Source: an uncultured Clostridia bacterium (lineage in GTDB: Bacteria; Bacillota; Clostridia; Lachnospirales; CAG-274). Taken from it: a stretch of 64,000 nt of DNA. The notes below the pieces were generated by a model. The model was not told the origin of the DNA, ran no database searches, and was given only the letters and a program-made list of their open reading frames with translations. The stretch is from positions 1 through 64,000 of the forward strand of contig CANRBC010000002.1 of the NCBI GenBank assembly GCA_947628755.1, written 5' to 3'. This document shows, one piece after another, positions 36,657-45,958 of the stretch; position 1 is the first letter of the stretch; each line of letters begins with the position of its first letter. Made by a program: the position numbers and the translations under genes.

Positions 36657-36980
36657 ATGGATATAAAGTTTAACAGCGACGGTCTTGTGCCGTGTATAGC
36701 TCAGGATTATAAAACAAAGGAAGTGCTTATGCTTGCCTATATGAACCAAGAGGCGTTTGACCTTACGGTAAAGACAGGACTTGGCACATATTACAGCCGT
36801 TCGCGTCAATGCCTTTGGGTAAAGGGCGAAACAAGCGGACATTATCAGCACGTTAAGGAAATACGCTATGACTGTGACTGCGATACCATACTTTTGCTTA
36901 TAGAGCAGGAGGGCGCAGCCTGTCATACGGGAAACCGTTCCTGCTTCTACAGAAAGCTGGAGGAATTCAAAGGAGAATAA
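36657..36980 (+). CDS. hisI: Phosphoribosyl-AMP cyclohydrolase HisI
   Basis: A 107-residue zinc enzyme opening the adenine ring of PR-AMP. The metal-site cluster [11 protein letters not shown] and the later [14 protein letters not shown] are complete, and [16 protein letters not shown] is the family signature. It is separate from HisE here, whereas many bacteria fuse the two. AGGAG precedes the start. Confidence 0.97.
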   Translation: MDIKFNSDGLVPCIAQDYKTKEVLMLAYMNQEAFDLTVKTGLGTYYSRSRQCLWVKGETSGHYQHVKEIRYDCDCDTILLLIEQEGAACHTGNRSCFYRKLEEFKGE

Positions 36981-36983
36981 TTT

Positions 36984-37346
36984 ATGGCAAATTTAGGCGA
37001 TATGCTTACAGAGGAATACAATATAATAAAGGGCAGAAAGGAAGAACCTCGCGAGGGCTCATATACCTGCTATCTTTTCAAAAAGGGTATAGATAAAATA
37101 CTCAAGAAAATAGGCGAGGAGGCTACCGAAACCATTATAGCTGCCAAAAACAGCGAAAAAAGTGAAATAACAGGCGAGATATGCGATTTGCTTTTCCACA
37201 CGGAAGTGATGATGGTAGAAAAGGGAATAACATGGGAGGACATAGCCTGCGAGCTGGCGGAACGCCGCGCAAAGGAAAATATGAATGTTGAAAAGGAAGC
37301 CAAGAGAAAGGCTGAAAACAGAACAGATGAAACAAATATAAATTAA
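36984..37346 (+). CDS. hisE: Phosphoribosyl-ATP pyrophosphatase HisE
   Basis: A 120-residue MazG-like pyrophosphohydrolase converting PR-ATP to PR-AMP. The segment KKIGEEATETIIAAKN followed by EICDLLFHTEVMM carries the metal-binding Glu/Asp residues. The C-terminal 25 residues are a charged tail (EKEAKRKAENR). It starts 3 bases after hisI and ends the his operon before the terminator at 37371. Confidence 0.95.
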   Translation: MANLGDMLTEEYNIIKGRKEEPREGSYTCYLFKKGIDKILKKIGEEATETIIAAKNSEKSEITGEICDLLFHTEVMMVEKGITWEDIACELAERRAKENMNVEKEAKRKAENRTDETNIN

Positions 37347-37370
37347 GCGATGCTTGTGTGAAATATTTGC

Positions 37371-37396
37371 GGGGAGTGCTTAGGACTCCCCTTTTT
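37371..37396 (+). terminator. Terminator of the his operon
   Basis: GGGGAGT (37371-37377) pairs with ACTCCCC (37385-37391) around a 7-base loop, followed by five T (37392-37396). It overlaps the 3' end of the convergent spore-protein gene. Confidence 0.9.
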
Positions 37397-37550
37397 CTTT
37401 TTGCTCTCTTGTTCTTTTGGTAATAATGCCGCCTATTTTTCCGCTTTCTTTGGAGGTAAGGGATTTCCAGCCGAATTTTTTTACCTTATCCAGCAATCCA
37501 AGCTCCTCTGCAATTTCGTATTTAAGCCTGTCAAGCTCGTTTTTATTCAT
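37380..37550 (-). CDS. Alpha/beta-type small acid-soluble spore protein
   Basis: A 56-residue protein matching alpha/beta SASPs: LKYEIAEELGLLDKVKKFGW near the N-terminus, with the EIA site where germination protease cuts, and SLTSKESGKIGGIITKRT as the second DNA-binding block. SASPs coat and protect spore DNA and supply amino acids on germination. Start at 37550 behind GAGGTGAT; the longer frame (16 codons more) has no ribosome binding site. The shorter C-terminus resembles the SspF group rather than the major SASPs. It converges on hisE with the terminator overlapping its stop. Confidence 0.88.
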   Translation of the reverse strand: MNKNELDRLKYEIAEELGLLDKVKKFGWKSLTSKESGKIGGIITKRTREQKEKGES

Positions 37551-37604
37551 AATATCACCTCTGTAATTATTGTGCTGAATAAGCTCGGTTTTATTCAATA
37601 AGTC

Positions 37605-37633
37605 TTGACAAATTTTTATAATATTGTTATATT
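37605..37633 (+). promoter_or_regulatory. purH promoter
   Basis: TTGACA (37605-37610), a 17-bp spacer and TATATT (37628-37633). Transcription should start about 37640, at the first base of the ZTP riboswitch. Confidence 0.8.
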
Positions 37634-37640
37634 ATATATA

Positions 37641-37715
37641 GGTTCTGTACGACTGACGGATAAGTGGATGACCACAGGGGAGTACAGATATGCAGTGTAG
37701 CCGACCGTCTGGGCA
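37641..37715 (+). promoter_or_regulatory. ZTP (pfl) riboswitch aptamer
   Basis: The conserved ZTP/pfl elements are all present in order: ACGACTGACGG (37649-37659), the GTGG...CCAC hairpin (37664-37675), AGGGGAG (37676-37682), then a linker and the 3' domain GCCGACCGTCTGGGC (37700-37714). The riboswitch senses ZTP/ZMP, which builds up when 10-formyl-THF is short, and typically controls purH. Only position and motifs were judged; no covariance search. Confidence 0.88.
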
Positions 37716-37743
37716 TAGAGCTTAGATTGGTACGGCTTTTTTT
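37699..37743 (+). terminator. ZTP-riboswitch terminator
   Basis: AGCCG-ACC (37699-37706) pairs with GGT-A-CGGCT (37729-37737), followed by seven T (37737-37743). The 5' arm uses the same bases as the aptamer's 3' domain, so ligand binding should break this terminator and let purH be transcribed. Confidence 0.85.
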
Positions 37744-37762
37744 ATTCTACAGGAGGTTAATT

Positions 37763-39313
37763 ATGAGAGCATTGATAAGCGTATCGGACAAAACAGGAAT
37801 AGTGGATTTTGCAAAGCAGCTTAACGAGCTGGGTATTGAGATAGTATCCACAGGGGGCACATACAATGTGCTTAAAGAGGCGGGACTGCCGGTAATAGGC
37901 ATTTCTGAGGTAACAGGCTTTCCCGAATGTCTTGACGGTAGAGTAAAGACTCTTCACCCCAATATTCATGCGGGACTTCTTGCTATGAGAAGCAATCCCG
38001 AGCATATAAGACAGGTAAAGGAATTGAATGTAGAGCTTATAGACATGGTAGTTGTAAATCTCTACCCATTCAAGCAGACTATAATGAAGCCCGACGTTAC
38101 ACTTGCCGACGCCATTGAAAATATAGACATAGGCGGACCTACTATGCTGAGAGCCGCCGCTAAGAATTATCAGGATGTTTCTGTAATTATAGACCCGTCC
38201 GACTATGATAAGGTTATTTCAGAAATAAAATCCGACGGTCGCGTTTCCGTAAAAACCAATTTCTACCTTGCGGCAAAGGTATTTAATCACACGGCATACT
38301 ATGATTCCATGATAGCAAACTACTTAAAGGATAAAGCGGGGCTTCCCAAGTATCCCGATACTCTCTCAATGACCTTTGAAAAGGTGCAGGATATGAGATA
38401 TGGCGAAAATCCTCACCAGGCGGCAGCCTTCTATAAGGAGGTAGGCGCAAATACAGGTATGCTTACGGGCATAGAGCAGCTTCACGGCAAGGAGCTTTCA
38501 TTCAACAACATAAACGATACACACGGAGCTTTAGAGCTTTTAAAGGAATATGACGAGCCGACGGTAGTTGCCTGCAAGCACTCCAATCCCTGCGGAGTTG
38601 CCAGCGGCAAGAACATATATGAAGCCTATACAAAGGCATACAATACAGACCCTGTTTCCATATTCGGCGGCATAGTTTGCGCCAACAGAAAAATAGATAA
38701 GGCGACTGCAGAGGAAATTTCCAAAATTTTCCTTGAAATAGTGCTTGCGCCGGACTTTGACGAGGACGCTCTTGAAGTGCTTACAAGAAAGAAGAACATA
38801 AGACTTCTTAAACTTGAAGGCATTGAAAACAAGCAGCCCGAAACGGCATTTGACGTAAAGAAGGTAAGCGGCGGCATACTTGTGCAGGATATAGACAACA
38901 AGCTCCTTGACGGAGAGCTGCAGGTGGTTACTGACAGAGCGCCCACAGACAAGGAAATGGAGGATCTTCTCTTTACATGGAAGATAGTTAAATACACCAA
39001 GTCAAATGGTATAGCTATCGGCAAGGACAAGCAGTCCGTAGGTATAGGACCGGGACAGGTAAACAGAATATGGGCTACGGAGCAGGCCATAGACCACGGC
39101 ACAAAGCAGCTTGGCGCTGATGTTGTAAAGGGCGCTGTGCTTGCAAGCGACGCCTTCTTCCCCTTTGACGACTGTGTTGAAGCTGCGGCAAAGGCAGGCA
39201 TTACAGCTATAATTCAGCCGGGCGGTTCAGTAAGAGATCAGGACAGCATTGACGCCTGCAACAAGCATGGTATAGCTATGGTATTTACGGGTATGCGTCA
39301 TTTCAGACATTGA
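37763..39313 (+). CDS. purH: Bifunctional AICAR transformylase / IMP cyclohydrolase PurH
   Basis: A 516-residue enzyme for the last two steps of IMP synthesis. The IMP cyclohydrolase (MGS-like) domain is at about 1-150 ([29 protein letters not shown]). The AICAR transformylase domain follows ([13 protein letters not shown]; catalytic region [19 protein letters not shown] near the end). It uses 10-formyl-THF and the AICAR also released by HisF. ATG 37763 follows AGGAGG (37751-37756); the longer frame runs back through the riboswitch. Controlled by the ZTP riboswitch. Confidence 0.97.
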   Translation: MRALISVSDKTGIVDFAKQLNELGIEIVSTGGTYNVLKEAGLPVIGISEVTGFPECLDGRVKTLHPNIHAGLLAMRSNPEHIRQVKELNVELIDMVVVNLYPFKQTIMKPDVTLADAIENIDIGGPTMLRAAAKNYQDVSVIIDPSDYDKVISEIKSDGRVSVKTNFYLAAKVFNHTAYYDSMIANYLKDKAGLPKYPDTLSMTFEKVQDMRYGENPHQAAAFYKEVGANTGMLTGIEQLHGKELSFNNINDTHGALELLKEYDEPTVVACKHSNPCGVASGKNIYEAYTKAYNTDPVSIFGGIVCANRKIDKATAEEISKIFLEIVLAPDFDEDALEVLTRKKNIRLLKLEGIENKQPETAFDVKKVSGGILVQDIDNKLLDGELQVVTDRAPTDKEMEDLLFTWKIVKYTKSNGIAIGKDKQSVGIGPGQVNRIWATEQAIDHGTKQLGADVVKGAVLASDAFFPFDDCVEAAAKAGITAIIQPGGSVRDQDSIDACNKHGIAMVFTGMRHFRH

Positions 39314-39331
39314 TTATACAAAACTTTACAC

Positions 39332-39360
39332 TAAGGGACATCTTCAGAGGGTGTCCCTTA
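39332..39360 (+). terminator. Likely terminator of purH
   Basis: TAAGGGACA (39332-39340) pairs perfectly with TGTCCCTTA (39352-39360) with an 11-base loop. T-rich sequence follows only after a few GC bases, so it is of moderate strength. Confidence 0.55.
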
Positions 39361-39495
39361 TTCGCGGTTTTATGTCTTAATTCCAACATTTATGTGACAT
39401 TTTCATTACGTTTTTGCTTTTCGGTAGCAAATTCATGCTAAATATTATATAATTAATTGAGTAATATCGTTAATAAAGCAAAGGCGGGTGATGGC

Positions 39496-40974
39496 ATGAA
39501 AAAGATATTTACGGTGCTTTCGTTATTCCTGGCTGTTTTTGCCGTGAGTACAGCTGTGTATGGCAGCGAAACGGATGTGCGCATAGGTCTTGAAAGAAAT
39601 TTTAAAAATGTTTCTCAGATAACGGTAAACGACAGCGCAATAAGAGTGGGAATAGGCGACAGAAATAAATACAGAGCAAATATCGGAGTATATGTTATAA
39701 AACCCGTGGGAAACACATATTATGATACAGGGGAATATAAGACCACGTTTGAACAGGCAGAAGCTCTTTTATCAAAGTATACGGGAACAAGCTGTATACC
39801 TGCCCTTACGGAAAGCGGCTGGACAGTATATGTAAGAGCAGACAGCGCAAAGCTGGACAAGCCTGTTGTAAAGACAGGCGTAAATTGCGTAGGCTTTGCA
39901 GTAGACGGAAGATACAGATTTATAGTAAACGGCTCTGAGCCATGCAGGATAATGGCAGAGGATGGTATTGTGAATATGGGCAGCAGCCTTTACAGAGGCG
40001 ATATAGAGTTTTACAGACAGGGTAGCGTTATGACTGCCGTAAATGTTCTGCCAGTAGACAGTTATCTTTATGGCGTGGTTACGTCTGAAATGCCGTCGTC
40101 ATGGAGCCTGGAGGCGCTTAAGGCTCAGGCAGTTGCCGCCAGGACTTATGCTGAAAAGAACAGAGGACGTCATGGGGAATACAACCTTTGCGACACGGTT
40201 CACTGTCAGGCGTATTACGGCGTTCAGAATGAAAGCGAAAGCGGCATAAGGGCAGTAAACGAAACCTCCGGCAAGGAAATATACTATAACGATGAGCTTA
40301 CAGATGCAGTATATTTTTCAAGCGACGGCGGAGCGACATTTAACAGCGAGGAGGTATGGAGCTCCTCAACCCCTTATCTTAAGGCTGTTAAGGATACTCA
40401 CGAAAAGGAATACAGAGAGTGGACAAGGACATTTACATATTCTGAGCTTACAAATATATGCGCCGCTAACGGCTACGGCATAGGAAATGTTGTTTCTGTA
40501 AGCGCAGACTACACCGACGAGGGTCTTGTTTCAAGCCTTACGTTCAAGGGCTCAAAGGGTAATAAGACCATATACAAGGATGAAATTCGCTCTGCCTTTC
40601 ATTCTTCGGGAGAGGGCAATTTGCTTTCCCGTAATTTCAGAATAATAGGCGGCGCTCATACCGAGGGGGACAAGGTGTATGTAATAGGCGGTGACGGTCA
40701 GAATACCAAGGATTATACGGGCATATCCGCCACAAACGGAGAAGGTAAGCAGGGGAAAATAGGAAATAAGTTTGTTATAATGAACGATACGGATTCCGAG
40801 ACCATTGTTGCTTCTGTTACTACAATAGGCACTCCCGGTACTATCACATTTGAGGGCAAGGGCTATGGTCATGGCGTAGGCATGAGCCAGTACGGCGCCA
40901 AGGCTATGGCGGAGGAAGGCTATAATTACGAGGATATTCTTAAATATTATTATAAGGATGTTGAGATAAAATAG
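39496..40974 (+). CDS. SpoIID/LytB-domain protein
   Basis: A 492-residue exported protein. A signal peptide ([22 protein letters not shown]) is followed by the SpoIID/LytB domain, seen as [25 protein letters not shown] at about 205-230, the [12 protein letters not shown] segment and the C-terminal [20 protein letters not shown]. SpoIID-like proteins degrade peptidoglycan during engulfment or activate amidases (LytB). The first 190 residues carry an extra domain resembling an SPOR-like or unknown region. AAGGCGGGTG precedes ATG 39496. It is followed by queA after 10 bases. Confidence 0.87.
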   Translation: MKKIFTVLSLFLAVFAVSTAVYGSETDVRIGLERNFKNVSQITVNDSAIRVGIGDRNKYRANIGVYVIKPVGNTYYDTGEYKTTFEQAEALLSKYTGTSCIPALTESGWTVYVRADSAKLDKPVVKTGVNCVGFAVDGRYRFIVNGSEPCRIMAEDGIVNMGSSLYRGDIEFYRQGSVMTAVNVLPVDSYLYGVVTSEMPSSWSLEALKAQAVAARTYAEKNRGRHGEYNLCDTVHCQAYYGVQNESESGIRAVNETSGKEIYYNDELTDAVYFSSDGGATFNSEEVWSSSTPYLKAVKDTHEKEYREWTRTFTYSELTNICAANGYGIGNVVSVSADYTDEGLVSSLTFKGSKGNKTIYKDEIRSAFHSSGEGNLLSRNFRIIGGAHTEGDKVYVIGGDGQNTKDYTGISATNGEGKQGKIGNKFVIMNDTDSETIVASVTTIGTPGTITFEGKGYGHGVGMSQYGAKAMAEEGYNYEDILKYYYKDVEIK

Positions 40975-40984
40975 CGAGGTCGTT

Positions 40985-42010
40985 ATGTTAAAAAGTGATT
41001 TTTATTTTGAACTTCCCGAAGGACTTATAGCGCAGACGCCTTTAAAGGACAGAGCGTCATCAAGACTTATGGTACTTGATAAAAAAACGGGAAAGACAGA
41101 ACATAAAATTTTCAGAGATATAGTCGATATGCTTGATAAGGGAGATTGCCTTGTGCTTAACGAAACAAAGGTACTTCCTGCAAGGCTTATAGGCGCAAGA
41201 AAGGATACGGGAACGAGAGTAGAGGTGCTTTTGCTAAAGCGTCGGGAAAACGATACCTGGGAAACTCTTGTGTATCCCGGTAAAAAGGCAAGAATAGGAC
41301 ACACCATAGTATTCGGCGACGGATTACTGGAGTGTACGGTAACGGATATTGCAGAAGAGGGCAACAGAATAGTAAAATTCAGTTACGAGGGTATATTTGA
41401 GGAGATACTTGACAGACTGGGAGAAATGCCTCTTCCGCCTTATATAAAGGAGAAGCTGGAGGATAAGAATAGGTATCAGACGGTATATGCCAAAAATGAA
41501 GGTTCTGCAGCCGCTCCCACGGCAGGACTTCATTTTACGCCGGAGCTTTTGCAAAGAATAAATGATAAGGGCGTAAATATTGCAAGGCTTACCCTTCATG
41601 TAGGTCTTGGCACATTCAGACCCGTAAAGGCAGATAATATACTCGACCACAAGATGCATTCCGAATTCTATATGATAGATGAGCAAAATGCTGAGATTAT
41701 AAACAATACCAGAAAAAACGGCGGCAAAATCATAGCCGTTGGCACTACAAGTACAAGAACTCTAGAATCTGCAGCCGATGAAAAGGGCTTTGTGAAAGCC
41801 TGCAGCGGCTGGACAGATATATTTATATATCCCGGCTATAAATTCAAGGCCGTAGACAGGCTTATCACTAATTTTCATCTGCCGGAATCAACTCTTATTA
41901 TGCTTGTAAGCGCCTTGGCAGGACGTGAAAATGTACTTAACGCCTATAAAGAGGCAGTCGAGAAGGAATACAGATTTTTCAGCTTTGGAGATGCAATGTT
42001 TATTGTGTAG
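40985..42010 (+). CDS. queA: tRNA preQ1 S-adenosylmethionine ribosyltransferase-isomerase QueA
   Basis: A 341-residue QueA, which transfers the ribosyl part of SAM to tRNA-bound preQ1 to form epoxyqueuosine. Opening [35 protein letters not shown] and [12 protein letters not shown] are the family signatures. Gene order here is spoIID-like, queA, rarA; it is 36 kb from the riboswitch-controlled que operon. No tgt or queG is nearby in the window. Confidence 0.96.
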   Translation: MLKSDFYFELPEGLIAQTPLKDRASSRLMVLDKKTGKTEHKIFRDIVDMLDKGDCLVLNETKVLPARLIGARKDTGTRVEVLLLKRRENDTWETLVYPGKKARIGHTIVFGDGLLECTVTDIAEEGNRIVKFSYEGIFEEILDRLGEMPLPPYIKEKLEDKNRYQTVYAKNEGSAAAPTAGLHFTPELLQRINDKGVNIARLTLHVGLGTFRPVKADNILDHKMHSEFYMIDEQNAEIINNTRKNGGKIIAVGTTSTRTLESAADEKGFVKACSGWTDIFIYPGYKFKAVDRLITNFHLPESTLIMLVSALAGRENVLNAYKEAVEKEYRFFSFGDAMFIV

Positions 42011-42025
42011 ACAGAGGTGTTTTTA

Positions 42026-43345
42026 ATGGATTTATTTGAATATCAGAGTGAACAAAGACTTAAAAAGGAAAGTCCCCTTGCGGCAAGGCTAAGACCCTCA
42101 ACTCTTGAGGAATTTGTGGGACAGGAGCATATCGTAGGCAAGAATACGCTGCTTTACAGAGCTATAAAGGCGGACAAGGTATCCTCCATAATACTTTACG
42201 GTCCTCCGGGCACAGGCAAGACAACTCTTGCAAAGGTCATAGCCAACACTACTAAAAGTGAGTTTTTGCAGATAAATGCTACCACCTCCGGCAAAAAGGA
42301 AATAACCGATACCGTTGACAGGGCAAAGTTTACTCTGGGAAACAGCGGCAGAAGAACTATACTTTTCATAGATGAGATACACCGATTCAATAAAACTCAG
42401 CAGGACACATTGCTGCCCTATGTTGAGGACGGCACTGTTATACTTATAGGCGCTACCACGGAAAACCCGTATTTTGAGGTAAATAAGGCTCTTGTTTCAA
42501 GAAGCATAGTATTTCAGTTAAAGCCTCTTACCATAGACAATATAAAGACTATTATTACGAGGGCGCTTACCGACAGGGAAAAGGGTATGGGCAGCTTTAA
42601 TGCGTACATTGATGACGACGCTCTGGAATTTATGGCAAATACATCAAACGGTGATGCCAGAATAGCGCTCAACGCCATAGAGCTTGCCGTTCTCACTACT
42701 GAAAGAGAAAAAGACGGCAGAGTACATATAGATATTAATACAGCGGAGCAGTGTATACAGAAAAGGGCTTTGAATTACGACAAAGACGGAGATAATCACT
42801 ACGACACTATATCTGCATTTATAAAGAGCATGAGGGGTTCTGACCCCGATGCGGCAGTATACTACCTTGCCAAAATGATATATGCAGGGGAAGACCCTAA
42901 GTTTATAGCAAGGCGTATAGTAATATGCGCGTCGGAGGACGTGGGAAACGCCAATCCCATGGCGCTTGTTGTGGCAAATGCCGCAGCTCAGGCTGTGGAG
43001 TATCTGGGACTTCCCGAATGCAGGATAAATCTTGCTCAGGCAGCAGCGTATGTAGCCTGCTCGCCTAAGAGCAATTCCGCTGTAATGGCTATTGATAACG
43101 CCATGGAGGATGTCAGAAGCATAAAGGTTTCCGGCGTACCGAATCATCTGAGAGACAGCCACTATCCGGGAGCGGCTAAAATGGGACATGGTATAGGATA
43201 TAAGTATGCTCATGATTTCCCTAATCACTATGTAGAGCAGCAGTATCTTCCCGACGAGCTTGTGGGGAGGGTATATTATGAGCTTTCGGACAACGGCGAA
43301 GAGGCAGAGCTTAAAAAATGGTTAAAATATATCAAGGAGAGATAA
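42026..43345 (+). CDS. rarA: Replication-associated recombination protein RarA (MgsA)
   Basis: A 439-residue AAA+ ATPase of the RarA/MgsA family. Walker A is GPPGTGKTTLA, Walker B ILFIDEIHRFNK, sensor 1 GATTENPYFEVN. The C-terminal tetramerisation region contains GSDPDAAVYYLAKM, ASEDVGNANP and the AKMGHGIGYKYAHDFPNHY block. It acts on stalled replication forks with SSB. ATG 42026 is behind GAGGTG (42014-42019). Confidence 0.95.
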   Translation: MDLFEYQSEQRLKKESPLAARLRPSTLEEFVGQEHIVGKNTLLYRAIKADKVSSIILYGPPGTGKTTLAKVIANTTKSEFLQINATTSGKKEITDTVDRAKFTLGNSGRRTILFIDEIHRFNKTQQDTLLPYVEDGTVILIGATTENPYFEVNKALVSRSIVFQLKPLTIDNIKTIITRALTDREKGMGSFNAYIDDDALEFMANTSNGDARIALNAIELAVLTTEREKDGRVHIDINTAEQCIQKRALNYDKDGDNHYDTISAFIKSMRGSDPDAAVYYLAKMIYAGEDPKFIARRIVICASEDVGNANPMALVVANAAAQAVEYLGLPECRINLAQAAAYVACSPKSNSAVMAIDNAMEDVRSIKVSGVPNHLRDSHYPGAAKMGHGIGYKYAHDFPNHYVEQQYLPDELVGRVYYELSDNGEEAELKKWLKYIKER

Positions 43346-43347
43346 AT

Positions 43348-45072
43348 ATGTTTAAAAGGAGTTTTTTAACTGTCATTCTCTCTGTCATATTGTTTTTTCA
43401 GGTAATAAATATAAATACTGTTGAAACGCCGGCAGAGGAAAGACTTAAGGGAGTATGGGTATCCACCGTAGGCAATCTGGACTATCCGTCTACAAAGACA
43501 ACGGATGCCGCCACTCTTAAAAGAGAAGCCGATACTATAATAGAAAAATGCTCGGAAATGGGAATTACGGACATTTTCTTTCAGGTAAGACCCACGGCAG
43601 ACGCCTTATATAAATCGGATATTTTCCCGTGGAGTCAATATCTTACAGGCTCTCAGGGCACAGCGCCGTCAGACGGCTTTGACCCTCTTGAATACTGGAT
43701 AAACGAATGTCACAGCAAGGGAATGAAGCTCCATGCGTGGATAAATCCATACAGGATAACGAATCAGCCGGAAATAAACAGTCTGGATATGCTTGCCGTA
43801 AGCTCTCCCGCAAGGCAAAATCCTCAATGGGTGGTAAGGTTTGAGGGAAAAATGTACTTTGACCCTGCTATTCCCGAGGTAAGACAGCTTGTTACAGACG
43901 GAGTTATGGAAATAATAAATAATTATAATGTAGACGGTATACATTTTGACGATTATTTCTATCCCGGACAAAACTTTAATGACGACGATTCCTACGCCAA
44001 ATACGGCGGAGGAGCTGACAGAGCCCAGTGGAGAAGAGAAAATGTAAATACATTGATAAAGAGCTTAAGCGAAAAAATAAAGGAGCGTAACTCAAATATC
44101 CAGTTTGGTATAAGTCCCTCCGGCGTATGGGCAAACAAAAAAAATAATGAGCTTGGCAGCAATACAAACGGCTCGGAGTCCTATTACAAGCTCTATGCCG
44201 ATACGAGAAAATGGGCGCTTGAGGGTTGGATAGATTACATAGCTCCTCAGATTTACTGGGAGATAGGACACAGTACCGCTGATTATGAAACCATTGCAAG
44301 ATGGTGGGCGGATACTCTTAAAGATTCAAGATGCCGACTTTACATAGGTCTTGCAGACTATAAGTGCGACGGAGCAGGCTCGTCAAGTCCATGGTATAAC
44401 GGCAATGCCATAAGAAAGCAGCTTGACCTTAATTCTCAGCTGACTAAGATACAGGGAGAAATTCATTTCAGATATAAATTTCTTGTGAATAATTCATATC
44501 TGTATGATATAGTTAAAAATTACGGCGGCTCTGTTCCCGTATCTGCCGATGCCATAACAACGGGAACGTTAAACACTACTGTTACCTCCGAGGAGACTAC
44601 CAAAGCTCCCACTATAACTACGGAGGCAGCTACGGAGGTAACTACGGAGGTAACTACAATAGCCGAGACCACTACGGAGGCAACTACACAATTTATAATA
44701 CCTACCAATAAAACAGACGAAATAATGGTATATGTAAACGGCAAAAAGGTGGAATTCGACCAGAAGCCTGTTATAAAAAACAGCAGAACTCTTGTACCCT
44801 TCAGAAAGATATTCGAGGCTCTCGGCGCTGAAATACAGTGGCGTGACGAAAAGGGAATACAGCAGGTGACTGCTATAAGAGGAGATAAGACAATATCCTT
44901 TGTTATAGGCGAAAAGTCAATTATGGTAGACAGAAAGGAGCTTATACCTCTTGACGTAGCTCCTGTTATAATGGGCAGCAGAGCAATGGTTCCCGTAAGA
45001 GCGTTATCCGAAAATCTGGGACTTAGCGTACAATGGGACAACGATAACAGAACAATTATTATTAACGGCTAA
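43348..45072 (+). CDS. Secreted GH10-like (DUF187) protein with copper amine oxidase N-terminal-like domain
   Basis: A 574-residue exported protein. A signal helix (about 5-25) precedes a DUF187/GHL10 glycosidase-like barrel at about 35-350, with [47 protein letters not shown] and [12 protein letters not shown] Thr/Glu-rich linker of about 45 residues follows (repeats of EVTTEVTT). The C-terminal module (about 455-574) is the stalk or copper-amine-oxidase N-terminal type, seen as [20 protein letters not shown] and [19 protein letters not shown]. The family probably acts on cell-wall or polysaccharide glycans; substrate unknown. It overlaps neither neighbour; uppP follows after 11 bases. Confidence 0.85.
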   Translation: MFKRSFLTVILSVILFFQVININTVETPAEERLKGVWVSTVGNLDYPSTKTTDAATLKREADTIIEKCSEMGITDIFFQVRPTADALYKSDIFPWSQYLTGSQGTAPSDGFDPLEYWINECHSKGMKLHAWINPYRITNQPEINSLDMLAVSSPARQNPQWVVRFEGKMYFDPAIPEVRQLVTDGVMEIINNYNVDGIHFDDYFYPGQNFNDDDSYAKYGGGADRAQWRRENVNTLIKSLSEKIKERNSNIQFGISPSGVWANKKNNELGSNTNGSESYYKLYADTRKWALEGWIDYIAPQIYWEIGHSTADYETIARWWADTLKDSRCRLYIGLADYKCDGAGSSSPWYNGNAIRKQLDLNSQLTKIQGEIHFRYKFLVNNSYLYDIVKNYGGSVPVSADAITTGTLNTTVTSEETTKAPTITTEAATEVTTEVTTIAETTTEATTQFIIPTNKTDEIMVYVNGKKVEFDQKPVIKNSRTLVPFRKIFEALGAEIQWRDEKGIQQVTAIRGDKTISFVIGEKSIMVDRKELIPLDVAPVIMGSRAMVPVRALSENLGLSVQWDNDNRTIIING

Positions 45073-45083
45073 GGAGAAAGACA

Positions 45084-45908
45084 ATGACTGCGATTTTAGA
45101 AATTTTTAAGGCAATAGTTTTAGGTGTTGTAGAGGGTATAACCGAATGGCTGCCCATAAGCAGCACGGGACATCTTATTATAATCGACGAACTTATAGGA
45201 GGACTTATTTCCGATGATTTTTCCGAAATGTTCAATGTTGTGATACAGCTTGGCGCAATATTGGCTGTTGTATGGCTTTATTTCCATAAGCTGAATCCTT
45301 TTGCAAGAGATAAATCCGACGATGAGAAAAACAACACCATAGCTCTTTGGATAAAGGTTATAATAGCGTGCATACCCGCAGGCGTAATAGGACTGCTTTT
45401 TGACGACCTTATCGACCAATATCTGTACAGACCTATTGTTGTGGCTATTGCTCTTATAGTATACGGTGTTGCATTTATTGTAATTGAAAATATAAATAAG
45501 AATAAAAAACCGAAATTCAGAAATCTGGACAGACTTCCTCTCAGTACGGCAGTCGGTATAGGTCTTTTCCAGGTACTTGCAATGCTTGTGCCCGGTACTT
45601 CCCGTTCAGGCGCAACAATACTGGGCGGTCTTATACTGGGAACTTCAAGATATGTTGCTACGGAATTTACATTTTTCCTTGCAATACCCGTTATGTTCGG
45701 CGCAAGCCTTTTAAAGCTGTTTAAATTCGGTATGCCAAGTATGTTCGAGTTTATAGTGCTTATACTGGGTATGGCGGTATCTTATGTAGTTTCTGTGCTT
45801 TCAATAAAGTTCCTTATGAGCTATATCAAGAAAAATAACTTTAAGATATTCGGATATTACAGAATTCTTCTGGGCGTTGTAGTAATACTTTACTTTATGA
45901 TAAGATAA
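45084..45908 (+). CDS. uppP: Undecaprenyl-diphosphatase UppP (BacA)
   Basis: A 274-residue polytopic membrane phosphatase that recycles undecaprenyl diphosphate and gives bacitracin tolerance. Signature segments are the (E/Q)-rich [21 protein letters not shown], and the second motif [12 protein letters not shown]. About eight membrane helices are expected. AAGGAG precedes ATG 45084. It is followed by a strong terminator at 45918. Confidence 0.95.
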   Translation: MTAILEIFKAIVLGVVEGITEWLPISSTGHLIIIDELIGGLISDDFSEMFNVVIQLGAILAVVWLYFHKLNPFARDKSDDEKNNTIALWIKVIIACIPAGVIGLLFDDLIDQYLYRPIVVAIALIVYGVAFIVIENINKNKKPKFRNLDRLPLSTAVGIGLFQVLAMLVPGTSRSGATILGGLILGTSRYVATEFTFFLAIPVMFGASLLKLFKFGMPSMFEFIVLILGMAVSYVVSVLSIKFLMSYIKKNNFKIFGYYRILLGVVVILYFMIR

Positions 45909-45917
45909 ATGAATAAA

Positions 45918-45958
45918 AATCATCTCTCTATTTAAAAATATAGAGAGGTGATTTTTTT
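45918..45958 (+). terminator. Strong terminator of uppP containing the SD of the next gene
   Basis: A 14-bp stem with one wobble: 45918-45931 (AATCATCTCTCTAT) pairs with 45940-45953 (ATAGAGAGGTGATT) around 8 bases, followed by a seven-T run (45952-45958). The 3' arm contains AGAGGTGAT, the ribosome binding site of the germination gene whose ATG is at 45959. Confidence 0.9.
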
